A stretch of DNA of 64,000 nt from UBA6183 sp943372215 (GTDB taxonomy: Bacteria > Bacteroidota > Bacteroidia > UKL13-3), in contig CALRXU020000001.1 of assembly GCA_943372215.1 (NCBI GenBank), positions 1 through 64,000 of the forward strand, in the 5' to 3' direction. The notes below the pieces were generated by a model, which was given only the letters and a program-made list of their open reading frames with translations, had not been told where the DNA came from and made no database searches. Below, piece by piece: positions 33,330-41,907 of this stretch (positions are counted from its first letter, which is position 1; every line of letters starts with the position of its first letter). The position numbers were made by a program, and so were the translations under genes.

Positions 33330-33923
33330 TTATTCGAATTTTACTTCTGGTGCTTTTTCAGCTCCTTGAGTAGCCTCGAAGTACCCTTTTTTATCAAACC
33401 CAAACATGCCACTGTAAATCACTTGTGGGAATTTGCGGATGTAGGTGTTGTAGTCTTTTACAATCTCGTTAAACTTTTGACGCTCCACTGCAATGCGGTT
33501 TTCAGTTCCTTCCAATTGTGATTGCAACTCCAAAAAGTTTTGGGTGGCTTTTAACTGTGGATATTGCTCAGCCACTACCATTAAACGACCTAAAGCCTGA
33601 CTCAACTCCCCTTGTGATGATTGGAATTTTTGAATTTGCTCTGGTGAAAGTTTGCTGGCATCAACCTTCATTTGCGATGCACTGGCACGGGCATTAATCA
33701 CATCGGTTAACGTTTTTTGCTCAAAGTTAGCTACACCTTTTACAGTGTTTACCAAGTTCGGAATCAAATCAAGCCTGCGCTGATAAACGTTTTCTACCTG
33801 CGACCATGCAGAAGAAGTGGCCTCTTGCTTACTCACCATATTGTTGTAGCTGCCACAACCGTTAAAAATAAGCAGCAGAAATAAGCCTGCTACTACCAAA
33901 AGAATAATTGTTCCTTTTTTCAT
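33330..33923 (-). CDS. lemA: LemA family protein
   Basis: 197 residues from the ATG at 33923. One N-terminal transmembrane segment (GTIILLVVAGLFLLLIF) with NGC following may be a lipobox-like cysteine. The long helical bundle is typical: NMVSKQEATSSAWSQVENVYQRR in pieces, LIPNLVNTVKGVANFEQKTL, LKATQNFLELQSQLEGTENRI and ARQKFNEIVKDYN-like VERQKFNEIVKDYNTYIRKFP. LemA proteins are envelope proteins of unknown molecular role, usually linked with TPM proteins as here. It is the first gene of a three-gene operon. Confidence 0.92.
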   Translation of the reverse strand: MKKGTIILLVVAGLFLLLIFNGCGSYNNMVSKQEATSSAWSQVENVYQRRLDLIPNLVNTVKGVANFEQKTLTDVINARASASQMKVDASKLSPEQIQKFQSSQGELSQALGRLMVVAEQYPQLKATQNFLELQSQLEGTENRIAVERQKFNEIVKDYNTYIRKFPQVIYSGMFGFDKKGYFEATQGAEKAPEVKFE

Positions 33924-34075
33924 GTTGATTGTTAATTGTGCAAAAGCAAGATACAATTTATTGACCAAACTAGTAACACCTGACAAAATGCCCTATACTT
34001 TAAGTATTTGACAAAGCAAATCCTTCACCCAAAATAATACCAACACATTGATTAACAAAAGGTTTAAACCCATTC

Positions 34076-34207
34076 AAAGCCAGTAAAAAAATAGCAGCCA
34101 TGCTTAACATCTCTAAAAGCACCGTTGATAATCATAGGCAACATCTGATGAAAAAATTTAATGTTACATCGTCTGCGCAATTGGTTCATAAAACATTAGG
34201 CCTTTAG
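34076..34207 (+). pseudogene. Relic of a LuxR-type HTH regulator
   Basis: The frame reads KKIAAMLNISKSTVDNHRQH, then LMKKFNVTSSAQLVHKTLGL and stop at 34205-34207. This is the second half of a LuxR/GerE DNA-binding domain: the recognition helix STVDNHRQHLMKKF with the following LVHKTLGL helix. Upstream of about 34076 the frame is not coherent and no receiver or sensor part exists, so only the C-terminal fragment of an ancient gene remains. The rest of the 400-bp gap (33924-34387) holds the promoter of the next gene and nothing else recognised. Confidence 0.65.
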
Positions 34208-34302
34208 GGAGTTGGTACTTTAGGTTGATTATTGTGTATTTAATGGGTTACCTCAGTAGAAAACTGCATCCGTACCTTGATGCATCTGGTGTGCTAGTTT
34301 GG

Positions 34303-34310
34303 TATTTTTG
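34303..34310 (+). promoter_or_regulatory. -7 element TATTTTTG of the GT9 gene
   Basis: Perfect match to TAnnTTTG, 77 bp before the ATG at 34388. A TTG lies 22 bp upstream of it, slightly farther than the usual 19, so the -33 assignment is uncertain. Confidence 0.45.
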
Positions 34311-34387
34311 TTGCATAAGGTTATTATTGCTTGCGAAAAGCTTGATAACAATATCTGACAAGATCAAAACCAAGCTAACCTAACAAC

Positions 34388-35461
34388 ATGACGATTTATA
34401 ACGCCAATTGCATTCACTTTAAAGGGCATGTACCTTGTAAACCACATAAACAGCATGGCTATCACTGCGCTGATTGTCCAGCTTTTGAGCCTGTAAACAA
34501 GCGCATATTGATTATTAAACTTGGGGCTATAGGAGATGTGATTAGAACCACTCCATTGGTGGTGAAGTTTAAACGCGATTTCCCTGGCTGTAAAATTACT
34601 TGGCTTACTTGGACTCCTGATGTGTTGCCTGCTTCGCAAATTGATGAAGTATTGAAATGGGATCACAACAGCTTGTTATATGTGCAACACAGCAAATGGG
34701 ACATTGCTATTAATTTAGACAAAGAAAAAGAAGCTGGTGCGTTGCTTAAAATTGTTGATGCCACTGAAAAATACGGTTTTGTACTAAAAGATAACGAAAT
34801 ACAACCAGCAAACGAACTTGCCGTGCACAAGTTTATGACAGGCATGTTTGATGATGTGAGTAAGGCCAACACCAAAAGCTATTTGCAGGAAATCTTTGAA
34901 ATATGCGGGTATACCCATGCAGGTGAGCCTTATTTGATGGATACCCATGACGGAAAAGGTTATACCTGGAACTTACCTAAAGGCAAAAAAATAATTGGAA
35001 TGAACACGGGTTGTGGTGGCCGTTGGACTACCCGCTTATGGAGCATTGATAAATGGGTGCAATTGGTGGGTTTAATACAAAAACAACATCCGGAGGCTGA
35101 AATATTATTGTTGGGTGGTGAGGCCGAAGATGCACGAAACAAAGAAATACAGCAACGAAGTGGCGCCAATTATTTAGGGTACTTTAGTTTGTATGAATTT
35201 ATTAACTTGGTTAACCAATGCGAGTTGGTTATTACACAAGTTACCATGGGCATGCACATTACGCTGGCCTTAGGTAAAAAAATTGTATTGATGAATAATA
35301 TCTTTAATCCGCATGAGTTTGACTTGTTTGGCAAAGGCGAAATAGTTGCTCCTGATAAAGCGTGCAAATGTTTTTACAGAGGCAGTTGTGTGGATGGTGT
35401 AAGTTGCATGGAAGAGTTGCCGGCAGCAAAAATTGCTGAGGCTGTAAAGAGGCACTTCTAA
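34388..35461 (+). CDS. Glycosyltransferase family 9 (heptosyltransferase-like) with Cys clusters
   Basis: 357 residues. The GT9 core begins RILIIKLGAIGDVIRTTPLV (about 40-59), and the donor half has GMNTGCGGRWTTRLW, LLGGEAED, and VITQVTMGMHITLALGKKIV, where GMH is the family hallmark. It probably transfers a heptose or similar sugar to a lipopolysaccharide-type core at the inner membrane. Unusually, both ends carry extra cysteines: C8, C17, C27 and C30 near the N-terminus (HCADCPAF), and CKCFYRGSC with CM near the C-terminus, a possible metal site. No partner sugar genes lie nearby. Confidence 0.85.
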   Translation: MTIYNANCIHFKGHVPCKPHKQHGYHCADCPAFEPVNKRILIIKLGAIGDVIRTTPLVVKFKRDFPGCKITWLTWTPDVLPASQIDEVLKWDHNSLLYVQHSKWDIAINLDKEKEAGALLKIVDATEKYGFVLKDNEIQPANELAVHKFMTGMFDDVSKANTKSYLQEIFEICGYTHAGEPYLMDTHDGKGYTWNLPKGKKIIGMNTGCGGRWTTRLWSIDKWVQLVGLIQKQHPEAEILLLGGEAEDARNKEIQQRSGANYLGYFSLYEFINLVNQCELVITQVTMGMHITLALGKKIVLMNNIFNPHEFDLFGKGEIVAPDKACKCFYRGSCVDGVSCMEELPAAKIAEAVKRHF

Positions 35462-35614
35462 TTTATTGAAACAACAATACACATCACGTTGCGACCTTTG
35501 CTGTAGTTAAAGCAAACCACAAAGAACACAAAGAAGGCACAACGAACACAACGCATAGTCTTTAGTGGCTTATCAACCTACAAACACAACGCTGCCACTG
35601 TTGCGTAACTGAAG

Positions 35615-36724
35615 TTAATCCTTACCGTTTACGTTAACCGAATAAACCAATTTCCCAATTTTTCCTTTTGGCCCTGCTAAAAATACGGCCCTCCCCTTTT
35701 TGGCCTTGCGAACTACATGGAAAGGTTCTGGATATGTGGTATAACTATATATAACTTCCACAAACGCACAAGTTCTACAGCCAACTTGCGTTCCTGATGA
35801 CCCCGTTGAAATAATACATGGATTGCCGTATTCAGCCTTATCACTAATTACTTCAACACATGATTTATACCCATTCATATTTTCACGCTGACTCATTGGA
35901 TAAAAACTGCTGTCATAAATTCTATCCGTATAATAGAAGTTCAAATAGACACTTTGTGTATCAGACAAATAATCCCCGCCAACATAAAGCCATAACATTC
36001 TCGCTTTAGCAAATGAAAATGTACCTTGGCTAGATTTCCCTTGAATAATTGGAATTAACGTGCTGTAAAATTTACTACTCGGCCTCTTCTTTAAGATAAA
36101 TCTGCTTGTACTTCCACCAGTTACAAATCCATAAGATTTCTTACTCAAGCACCTCAAACTTGTACCACTTGCAGCAAACACGGCCTCACCATCGTAGGCT
36201 TTGGGTGTTTTAGTGGAATCCAATTCACGCCAGGTTTCGCCACCATCTTTGGTTTCTAACAACACAAAATGTCCTTTAATAGGGTCGCCAATCAACATGC
36301 CACGTTTTTCGTCCCAAAAATCCATGGCATCCAAAAAATATGCCGAATCATTTTGGCGAAATACCTCCTTCCAATTTAATCCTCCGTCTGTTGTTTTTAA
36401 TATCAAAGCTGGCGTTCCACTACTCATTATAATGGCACGTTTATCATCAAAAGCTTCAATGTCCCTGAAATCGGATTTCTCGTATCCCTTTAATTGTTGG
36501 TAGACAAATGTTTTCCCTCCATCTGTGCTGCGTGCAAAAGTTCCTCGGCTACCGCTTACCCAAATGTTGTTATCATCCACCACACTCAATCCCCTAAAGC
36601 TGGTTTTATTCAACACTACTCCTTCTCCTAAAATAAACGTATTGCTATCAAGCACTTCAATATGATGTTGCGGTTTGGCAATGGTTGAGCAAATGAGCAG
36701 GCTTACTAAAAAAGCAGTTTTCAT
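35615..36724 (-). CDS. Exported BNR/YCF48-like beta-propeller, no sorting domain
   Basis: 369 residues from the ATG at 36724. The signal peptide is TAFLVSLLICSTIAKP. Asp-box repeats are STDGGKTF, TTDGGLNW and TKDGGETW, with VVDDNNIWVSGSRGTFA before them, as in YCF48-like WD40/YVTN propellers. It lacks the T9SS C-terminal domain that its relative at 29547 carries and ends in KIGKLVYSVNVNG. It is probably periplasmic or released. The second half departs from the repeat pattern. It converges with the GT9 gene. Confidence 0.75.
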   Translation of the reverse strand: MKTAFLVSLLICSTIAKPQHHIEVLDSNTFILGEGVVLNKTSFRGLSVVDDNNIWVSGSRGTFARSTDGGKTFVYQQLKGYEKSDFRDIEAFDDKRAIIMSSGTPALILKTTDGGLNWKEVFRQNDSAYFLDAMDFWDEKRGMLIGDPIKGHFVLLETKDGGETWRELDSTKTPKAYDGEAVFAASGTSLRCLSKKSYGFVTGGSTSRFILKKRPSSKFYSTLIPIIQGKSSQGTFSFAKARMLWLYVGGDYLSDTQSVYLNFYYTDRIYDSSFYPMSQRENMNGYKSCVEVISDKAEYGNPCIISTGSSGTQVGCRTCAFVEVIYSYTTYPEPFHVVRKAKKGRAVFLAGPKGKIGKLVYSVNVNGKD

Positions 36725-36773
36725 AATAACCAAATATAAGGATTGGTTTCTTATTTGTATGTTCACGACTATT

Positions 36774-37434
36774 ATGGCAAAACTTATTCCCTATGCAAAA
36801 GAAACTTATACCACCGAGTAGGTGGTTAAACGTAGCGAACACTTTTACCAATGGATGGATACCCGCAGAACCTGTAGAGATTTCTCTGACAAACCCATTC
36901 CGTTTGAGGTAATTGCCAACCTGATTAAAACCGCTGGAACTGCCTCAAGTGGCGCACACAAGCAGCCTTGGACTTTTTGCATTGTAAGCAACACCGAATT
37001 AAAACACCAAATTAAAGTAGCTGCAGAAAAGAAAGAAAAAGAAAGCTATGATAGCCGCATAAGTGAAGAATGGTTAAAAGATTTAGAGCCCATTGGAACC
37101 GATTGGCAAAAGCCTTTTTTTAGAAATTGCACCGTACTTGATTATTGTGTTTAGAAAGTCTTATGAAATACTAGCCAATGGCAATAAAGGGAATACTTAC
37201 TACTCACAAGAATCAATTGGTTTGGCATGCGGCTTTTTATTAACGGCTATTCATCACGCTGGCCTTATAGCACTAACACATACGCCTAGCCCTATGAATT
37301 TTTTAAGCCAATTATTAAACCGTCCGGTTAATGAAAAGCCGTATTTACTCATTCTGGTTGGGTATCCAGGTAGTGAAGTATTGGTACCTGATTTAAAAAG
37401 AAAACCCCTTGATGAAATTATGATTACTTACTAA
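36774..37434 (+). pseudogene. Nitroreductase-family protein, broken twice
   Basis: Pieced together, the frames give a nitroreductase of the flavin-dependent iodotyrosine-deiodinase-like group (about 219 residues). The start ATG at 36774 reads AKLIPYAKETYTTE and then meets an in-frame TAG at 36819-36821. It continues VKRSEHFYQWMDTRRTCRDFS and ASSGAHKQPWTFCIV, both family signatures. A second break is an extra T in a T7 run at about 37114-37120: losing it restores KPFLEIAPYLIIVFRKSYE in the other frame, followed by IGLACGFLLTAIHHAG and LTHTPSPMNFL. Two independent lesions argue for a true pseudogene, though the second is in a homopolymer. Confidence 0.85.
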
Positions 37435-37484
37435 TTTGTATCCAGTTCTAACGCCAAAAGGATTAAACCATTTGATTAAAAAAA

Positions 37485-38609
37485 TTATTCACCTTGGCTT
37501 AATCTGGCAATAATTTTATCTATTATATTGTTCCAGCTATACGTTTGGTAAAAACTTTCAGGCAATTGTTTGGGTTGATTGTTGTTTTCGATTATTGCGT
37601 TAACAAAAGCATCCCAATCGTTATCGGGTACAATAACAAGGTTATTACCACACACATCCACATCAATACCTTCCGCGCCAGTTTGGGTTGATATTACACG
37701 TTGGTTTCTGGCTAAGGTATCAATAGCTTTCGTTTTTACTCCTCCTCCGCTTAATATTGGATTGAGCATGACATCTGCTGCATCAATATACAAGTTAATG
37801 TCATCAACAAATCCAAGATAGGCAGTCTCCACCTTATCAGTAAGTTTATTTACTATATGTTCAGGCAAACCCTTACCACATATAATCAACTTAAAAGCTA
37901 CCCCTTTACGTTTTAATCGGGGATATACCTCATCTGCAATAGCAATTACAGCTTCATAATTGGGAGCATAACTAAGGGTTGAAAAGAATAAAATCATTTG
38001 CTCGTTTGCAGATATGCCCAGCTCACTTTTTAAACTTAAAATGGCCTCTTGGGTTGCAGTTTTTGGCCTTTCAACATCATGAACACCATATGGAGTAAGG
38101 AGCGTGTTTTTAGGGTCCAAATCAAACTCATAAATCGCCTTTTTTCGATCCGTTTCACTTACAAAAAAAACCAAATGCGCAGCCCTGTATGTAAATTTTT
38201 CATAAATATAAAGAATCTGCCAAAACCATTTACCCATGCTCTTAAAGCGCAAATACTCTATATTATTACTACGCATAGCAATTTTATACTTAGTAGTTAA
38301 ACGCAACCAAGCAATGATCCAACCAAACCAAGGTTGTTCAAACAACATCCATTCGGCCTTTTTTTGTTTGACAAGTTTTTTGAGTTTACCTATCAACTTA
38401 AAATTATAGTAACGGCTTGCTTTAAAAGGCATGGCATAAACCACCTCCGTGTTACCAACCTGATGCTCATAGCCCGCCTTATAAGGCTCAACGGTAAATG
38501 CAGTTACTTCATGGTTTTTCGATAACTCATTCAGCAATCCAGCTGTAGAAATTTCACCACCTGTAGTAGCTGGCAAGAACGGGTATGGAACAACAGAAAC
38601 AATGCGCAT
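37485..38609 (-). CDS. Glycosyltransferase family 4-type
   Basis: 374 residues. The N-terminal half holds PFLPATTGGEISTAGLLNELS, a GGxx acceptor loop of GT-B enzymes. The C-terminal half has NEQMILFFSTLSYAPNYEAV, YLGFVDDINLYIDAADVMLNPIL, and SGGGVKTKAIDTLARNQRVI, matching the donor-binding E(x)7E-type region in weakened form. It ends with GAEGIDV. It transfers a sugar to an unknown acceptor, probably surface polysaccharide. It lies 6 bp downstream of the methyltransferase in the same strand, so they form an operon. Confidence 0.85.
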   Translation of the reverse strand: MRIVSVVPYPFLPATTGGEISTAGLLNELSKNHEVTAFTVEPYKAGYEHQVGNTEVVYAMPFKASRYYNFKLIGKLKKLVKQKKAEWMLFEQPWFGWIIAWLRLTTKYKIAMRSNNIEYLRFKSMGKWFWQILYIYEKFTYRAAHLVFFVSETDRKKAIYEFDLDPKNTLLTPYGVHDVERPKTATQEAILSLKSELGISANEQMILFFSTLSYAPNYEAVIAIADEVYPRLKRKGVAFKLIICGKGLPEHIVNKLTDKVETAYLGFVDDINLYIDAADVMLNPILSGGGVKTKAIDTLARNQRVISTQTGAEGIDVDVCGNNLVIVPDNDWDAFVNAIIENNNQPKQLPESFYQTYSWNNIIDKIIARLSQGE

Positions 38610-38615
38610 TGGTGA

Positions 38616-39515
38616 TTATTTATAAACTTTTACAATTATTCTATCTCCATCTATACCAAACCACTTGGTTAAGTAATAATTCGGATATTGTATCCCCTTT
38701 TTTATGATATTTTCCATGAAAGTGCCTCTCAATGGAATAGTACCAGGATGTTTTACTTCTTGCTTAATCTCAATACGATTAAACCCTGTTAACTTAGCCA
38801 TTTTTTTGATGGTTTTAGCACTAAACTCTGTTAGGTGGTAAGGGGGAATGGTCATTGTTTTTTGCGAACCAATTAATTTGTAAACAAAAAATGCCAGTTT
38901 ACTAGAAAGCAGGTTTAAGGTTCCAGGCAAATGAATAATAGCCACCCCACCTTGTTTTAGTATTTTATGGGTTAACCTCATTGCCTCTGTTGGATCAGTA
39001 AAGTGCTCGAGTACATCTCCCATCAAAACAATATCAAATTCGTTTTCGGTTATTTCATTTCCAAATAATTGCCCATCAAACGGCTTATTGATGATGTCTA
39101 TATTATAATTGGTTTTCGCATATTGCACGGCAAACTCAGAAAGTTCTATACCCTTTACTTGAAACCCAGCCTTTTTTAGGGCATTTAAAAAATTACCTGT
39201 GGCACACCCTACCTCCAAAAAGCTACCTCCAGCAGCAATTTGTTGCATTTCTTTTACGCCTTCCGCGTAATCACCAGCATTTAAAAGCTGTACGTACTCC
39301 TGATTCATGTGATGAGTTGCTGCGTCAGCCTGAGTAAAATAATCGGATGTATACATCTCAACAATTTCCTTATCGGAAGGCCTAGGCCAAATTGAACGCA
39401 ACCCGCACTTTTCACACTGCATAAGCCACAAGAAACGGTCTTTAAAAGCATATCTAAAAGGAATACGACTGGCTTTTTTTGAATGGCAAAGATTACATTC
39501 GAATTCTATACTCAT
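38616..39515 (-). CDS. SAM methyltransferase with N-terminal zinc-ribbon
   Basis: 299 residues. The beginning carries a four-Cys ribbon (CNLCHS and CEKCGLRS), often seen on methyltransferases of sugar pathways. The SAM site is SFLEVGCATGNFLNALKKAG, then GIELSEFAVQYAK and FDIVLMGDVLEHFTDP. A membrane-like stretch appears in the second half only weakly. It probably modifies a carbohydrate or lipid together with the glycosyltransferase that follows. The start ATG lies 50 bp from the divergent hpt start. Confidence 0.8.
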   Translation of the reverse strand: MSIEFECNLCHSKKASRIPFRYAFKDRFLWLMQCEKCGLRSIWPRPSDKEIVEMYTSDYFTQADAATHHMNQEYVQLLNAGDYAEGVKEMQQIAAGGSFLEVGCATGNFLNALKKAGFQVKGIELSEFAVQYAKTNYNIDIINKPFDGQLFGNEITENEFDIVLMGDVLEHFTDPTEAMRLTHKILKQGGVAIIHLPGTLNLLSSKLAFFVYKLIGSQKTMTIPPYHLTEFSAKTIKKMAKLTGFNRIEIKQEVKHPGTIPLRGTFMENIIKKGIQYPNYYLTKWFGIDGDRIIVKVYK

Positions 39516-39521
39516 TATTTA

Positions 39522-39529
39522 TACTTTTG
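39522..39529 (+). promoter_or_regulatory. -7 element TACTTTTG upstream of hpt
   Basis: Perfect fit to TAnnTTTG, 36 bp before the ATG at 39566, in the 50-bp region shared with the divergent methyltransferase gene. Confidence 0.5.
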
Positions 39530-39565
39530 CGGATTGGCAACAAATTAAACCTTCTTAAAGTGCAT

Positions 39566-40096
39566 ATGCAAGTTAATGACATTCTATTTGACATCTTCAT
39601 CCCTGCTAATCAAATCCAGCAAAGGATTGAGGCAATAGGGAAGGAAATTAATCAGTCTTATGAAGGGAAAAGACCCATATTTCTGGCCGTTTTAAATGGT
39701 GCGTTCATTTTTGCAGCAGACTTAATGCGGGAAATAAGCATCCCAAGTGAGGTATCGTTTGTTAAAATAGCCAGTTATAGTGGCACTAAAAGCACCGAAT
39801 CCATCAAAGAGCTGATTGGCTTTAATGAAAACCTAACCAACAGACATGTAATTGTGGTAGAAGACATTATTGATACAGGCTTAAGCATGAAACATATCCT
39901 GGAACAATTGGCACTACTTAATCCAGCTTCTGTGGCTGTAGTAACACTACTTCTGAAAAAAGAGGCATTAAAACACCAAGTACAAGTTGATTATGTTGGG
40001 TTTGAAATAGCCAACAAGTTTGTGTTGGGTTATGGCCTTGATTTTGATGGATTGGGACGCAACTTGCCTGATATTTATGCCGAAGCCTCCAATTAA
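39566..40096 (+). CDS. hpt: Hypoxanthine phosphoribosyltransferase
   Basis: 176 residues from the ATG at 39566, which gives the usual HPRT length. The PRPP-binding loop is VVEDIIDTGLSM. The purine and flap regions are LAVLNGAFIFAADLMR, VSFVKIASYSGT and FVLGYGLDFDG. It salvages hypoxanthine and guanine to IMP and GMP using PRPP. It heads a run of purine and GTP enzymes (hpt-adk-obg). Confidence 0.92.
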   Translation: MQVNDILFDIFIPANQIQQRIEAIGKEINQSYEGKRPIFLAVLNGAFIFAADLMREISIPSEVSFVKIASYSGTKSTESIKELIGFNENLTNRHVIVVEDIIDTGLSMKHILEQLALLNPASVAVVTLLLKKEALKHQVQVDYVGFEIANKFVLGYGLDFDGLGRNLPDIYAEASN

Positions 40097-40171
40097 CCCC
40101 GTTTTCAGATTCACTCGCTTTAATCAAATAAAAACGCTTAATTTGCACTCCTCAAAAACAGCTTACTAATC

Positions 40172-40750
40172 ATGTTAAACATTGTACTATTTGGCCCTCC
40201 GGGAGCAGGAAAAGGCACACAATCAGCTAAACTTATTGAAAAATACGGATTGGTTCATTTATCAACCGGTGATATTTTCAGGGCAAATATTAAAGGAGGT
40301 ACTGAGCTAGGTAACTTGGCCAAAAGTTATATTGACAAAGGGCAGTTGGTGCCTGATGAAGTTACGATTGGCATGTTGGAAAGTGAAGTAAACAAAGTAC
40401 CCCATGCTAAAGGTTTTATTTTTGATGGCTTTCCACGCACCCAGCAGCAGGCTATTGCATTAGATACTTTGCTTAACCAAAAAGGCACTTCTATTAGCAT
40501 GATGTTGGCCTTAGAAGTTGGAGAAGAAGAGTTGCGCAAACGTTTGTTAATAAGAGGAAAAGAAAGCGGACGCCCTGATGATCAAAACCCTGAAGTGATT
40601 CAAAACCGCATTGATGTATACAATAAAGAAACGATGCCTGTGAAAGACTTTTATACCGCTCAGGGAAAATACAAAGGCATACATGGCCTTGGCGAGATAG
40701 AAACGATATTTAATGATTTATGCAACGCCATTGGCGAAGCCGCACACTAA
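40172..40750 (+). CDS. adk: Adenylate kinase
   Basis: 192 residues. The P loop is GPPGAGKGT at 8-16. The AMP-site residues appear in LSTGDIFRANI, and DGFPRTQQQA and the lid RPDDQNPEVIQNR are typical. This is the short-lid form without the zinc knuckle. It catalyses ATP + AMP to two ADP. It lies 24 bp before obg in the same direction. Confidence 0.95.
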   Translation: MLNIVLFGPPGAGKGTQSAKLIEKYGLVHLSTGDIFRANIKGGTELGNLAKSYIDKGQLVPDEVTIGMLESEVNKVPHAKGFIFDGFPRTQQQAIALDTLLNQKGTSISMMLALEVGEEELRKRLLIRGKESGRPDDQNPEVIQNRIDVYNKETMPVKDFYTAQGKYKGIHGLGEIETIFNDLCNAIGEAAH

Positions 40751-40774
40751 TTTAATCCTGTACCATACACATCC

Positions 40775-41770
40775 ATGGCCGAATCTAATTTTGTTGATTA
40801 TGTAAAGATCTGTTGCCGCTCTGGCAAGGGAGGTAATGGAGCCATGCACTTGCATCGTGATAAAAAAACAGCCATGGGTGGACCTGACGGTGGTGATGGT
40901 GGCAGGGGTGGAAACATCATTATTAGAGGCAATGCCCAAATGTGGACCTTGCTCCATTTAAAATACCGCAAACATGTTATTGCTGCACCTGGCGGCAATG
41001 GTGATGCGGGAAACCGATCGGGTAAAGATGGCATTGATGAATACCTTGATGTACCTTTAGGTACCGTAGCCAAAGATGCTGAAACTGGGGAAATCATGTT
41101 TGAAATAACCCAAGATGGGCAGGAAGAAATTATTGTGATGGGCGGAAGGGGCGGCTTGGGCAATGCCAACTTTAAAAGCAGCACCAATCAAACTCCACGA
41201 TATGCAATTCCAGGGCAAGATGGGAAAGAAGAATGGAAAATTTTGGAACTAAAAGTATTGGCTGATGTTGGCTTAGTGGGCTTCCCTAACGCAGGTAAAT
41301 CAACCTTATTAAGCGTGCTTACCGCGGCTAAACCAGAAATTGCTGATTACCCTTTTACCACTATTGTGCCAAACTTGGGCATAGTGGAATACCGCGATTA
41401 CAAAAGTTTTGTAATGGCTGATATACCAGGCATTATTGAAGGGGCTCATGAAGGTAAGGGATTGGGACTACGCTTTTTAAGGCATATTGAAAGGAATGCC
41501 ACTTTATTGTTTATGATTCCAGCCGATAGCAAAAACATTAAAGAGGAGTATAAAATACTGGTTAACGAACTGAAAAAGCACAACAAGGAGTTATTGATAA
41601 AAAACCGTTTGTTAGCCATTACCAAAAGCGATTTACTGGATGCAGAGTTAATGGCCGAAATGAAAAAAGAACTACCCCGAGTGCCACATATTTTCATAAG
41701 CTCTGCAACCCAATACAACATCACCGCATTAAAAGATTTACTTTGGAAAATGATTAATGACAGTAAATAA
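40775..41770 (+). CDS. obgE: Ribosome-associated GTPase Obg/CgtA
   Basis: 331 residues. The glycine-rich Obg domain (1-160) is seen in KGGNGAMHLHRDKK and GPDGGDGGRGGNIII, and the G domain begins GFPNAGKST (169-177). Switch II is ADIPGIIEGA with the family's GAHEGKGLG. The specificity motif is TKSD. The C-terminal OCT domain of some species is missing. It assists 50S subunit maturation and the stringent response. Confidence 0.95.
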   Translation: MAESNFVDYVKICCRSGKGGNGAMHLHRDKKTAMGGPDGGDGGRGGNIIIRGNAQMWTLLHLKYRKHVIAAPGGNGDAGNRSGKDGIDEYLDVPLGTVAKDAETGEIMFEITQDGQEEIIVMGGRGGLGNANFKSSTNQTPRYAIPGQDGKEEWKILELKVLADVGLVGFPNAGKSTLLSVLTAAKPEIADYPFTTIVPNLGIVEYRDYKSFVMADIPGIIEGAHEGKGLGLRFLRHIERNATLLFMIPADSKNIKEEYKILVNELKKHNKELLIKNRLLAITKSDLLDAELMAEMKKELPRVPHIFISSATQYNITALKDLLWKMINDSK

Positions 41771-41893
41771 TACTTCCCTTGTTTACTTCCTCATTTGTTT
41801 CAACCTATTCATAACGTGTAGTTACCCACATCTGTAAGCCCGATAACGTAGATATTTTAAGCGATAAAGCAGCCTTGAATTAAAGATTAAATT

Positions 41894-41901
41894 TACCTTT
41901 G
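41894..41901 (+). promoter_or_regulatory. -7 element TACCTTTG 6 bp before YheT-like start
   Basis: Perfect TAnnTTTG, ending 6 bp upstream of the ATG at 41908. The transcript is predicted to be leaderless. Confidence 0.6.
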
Positions 41902-41907
41902 CAGCAC

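Noticed and set aside
34003..34101. Small minus-strand frame reading into 33-residue hydrophobic peptide
   Set aside because: It overlaps the LuxR relic region, with no start context or conservation cue.
35500..35600. Tandem repeat of ACAAAG-like words after GT9
   Set aside because: Low-complexity A/C-rich stretch without regular period; not counted as a repeat element.
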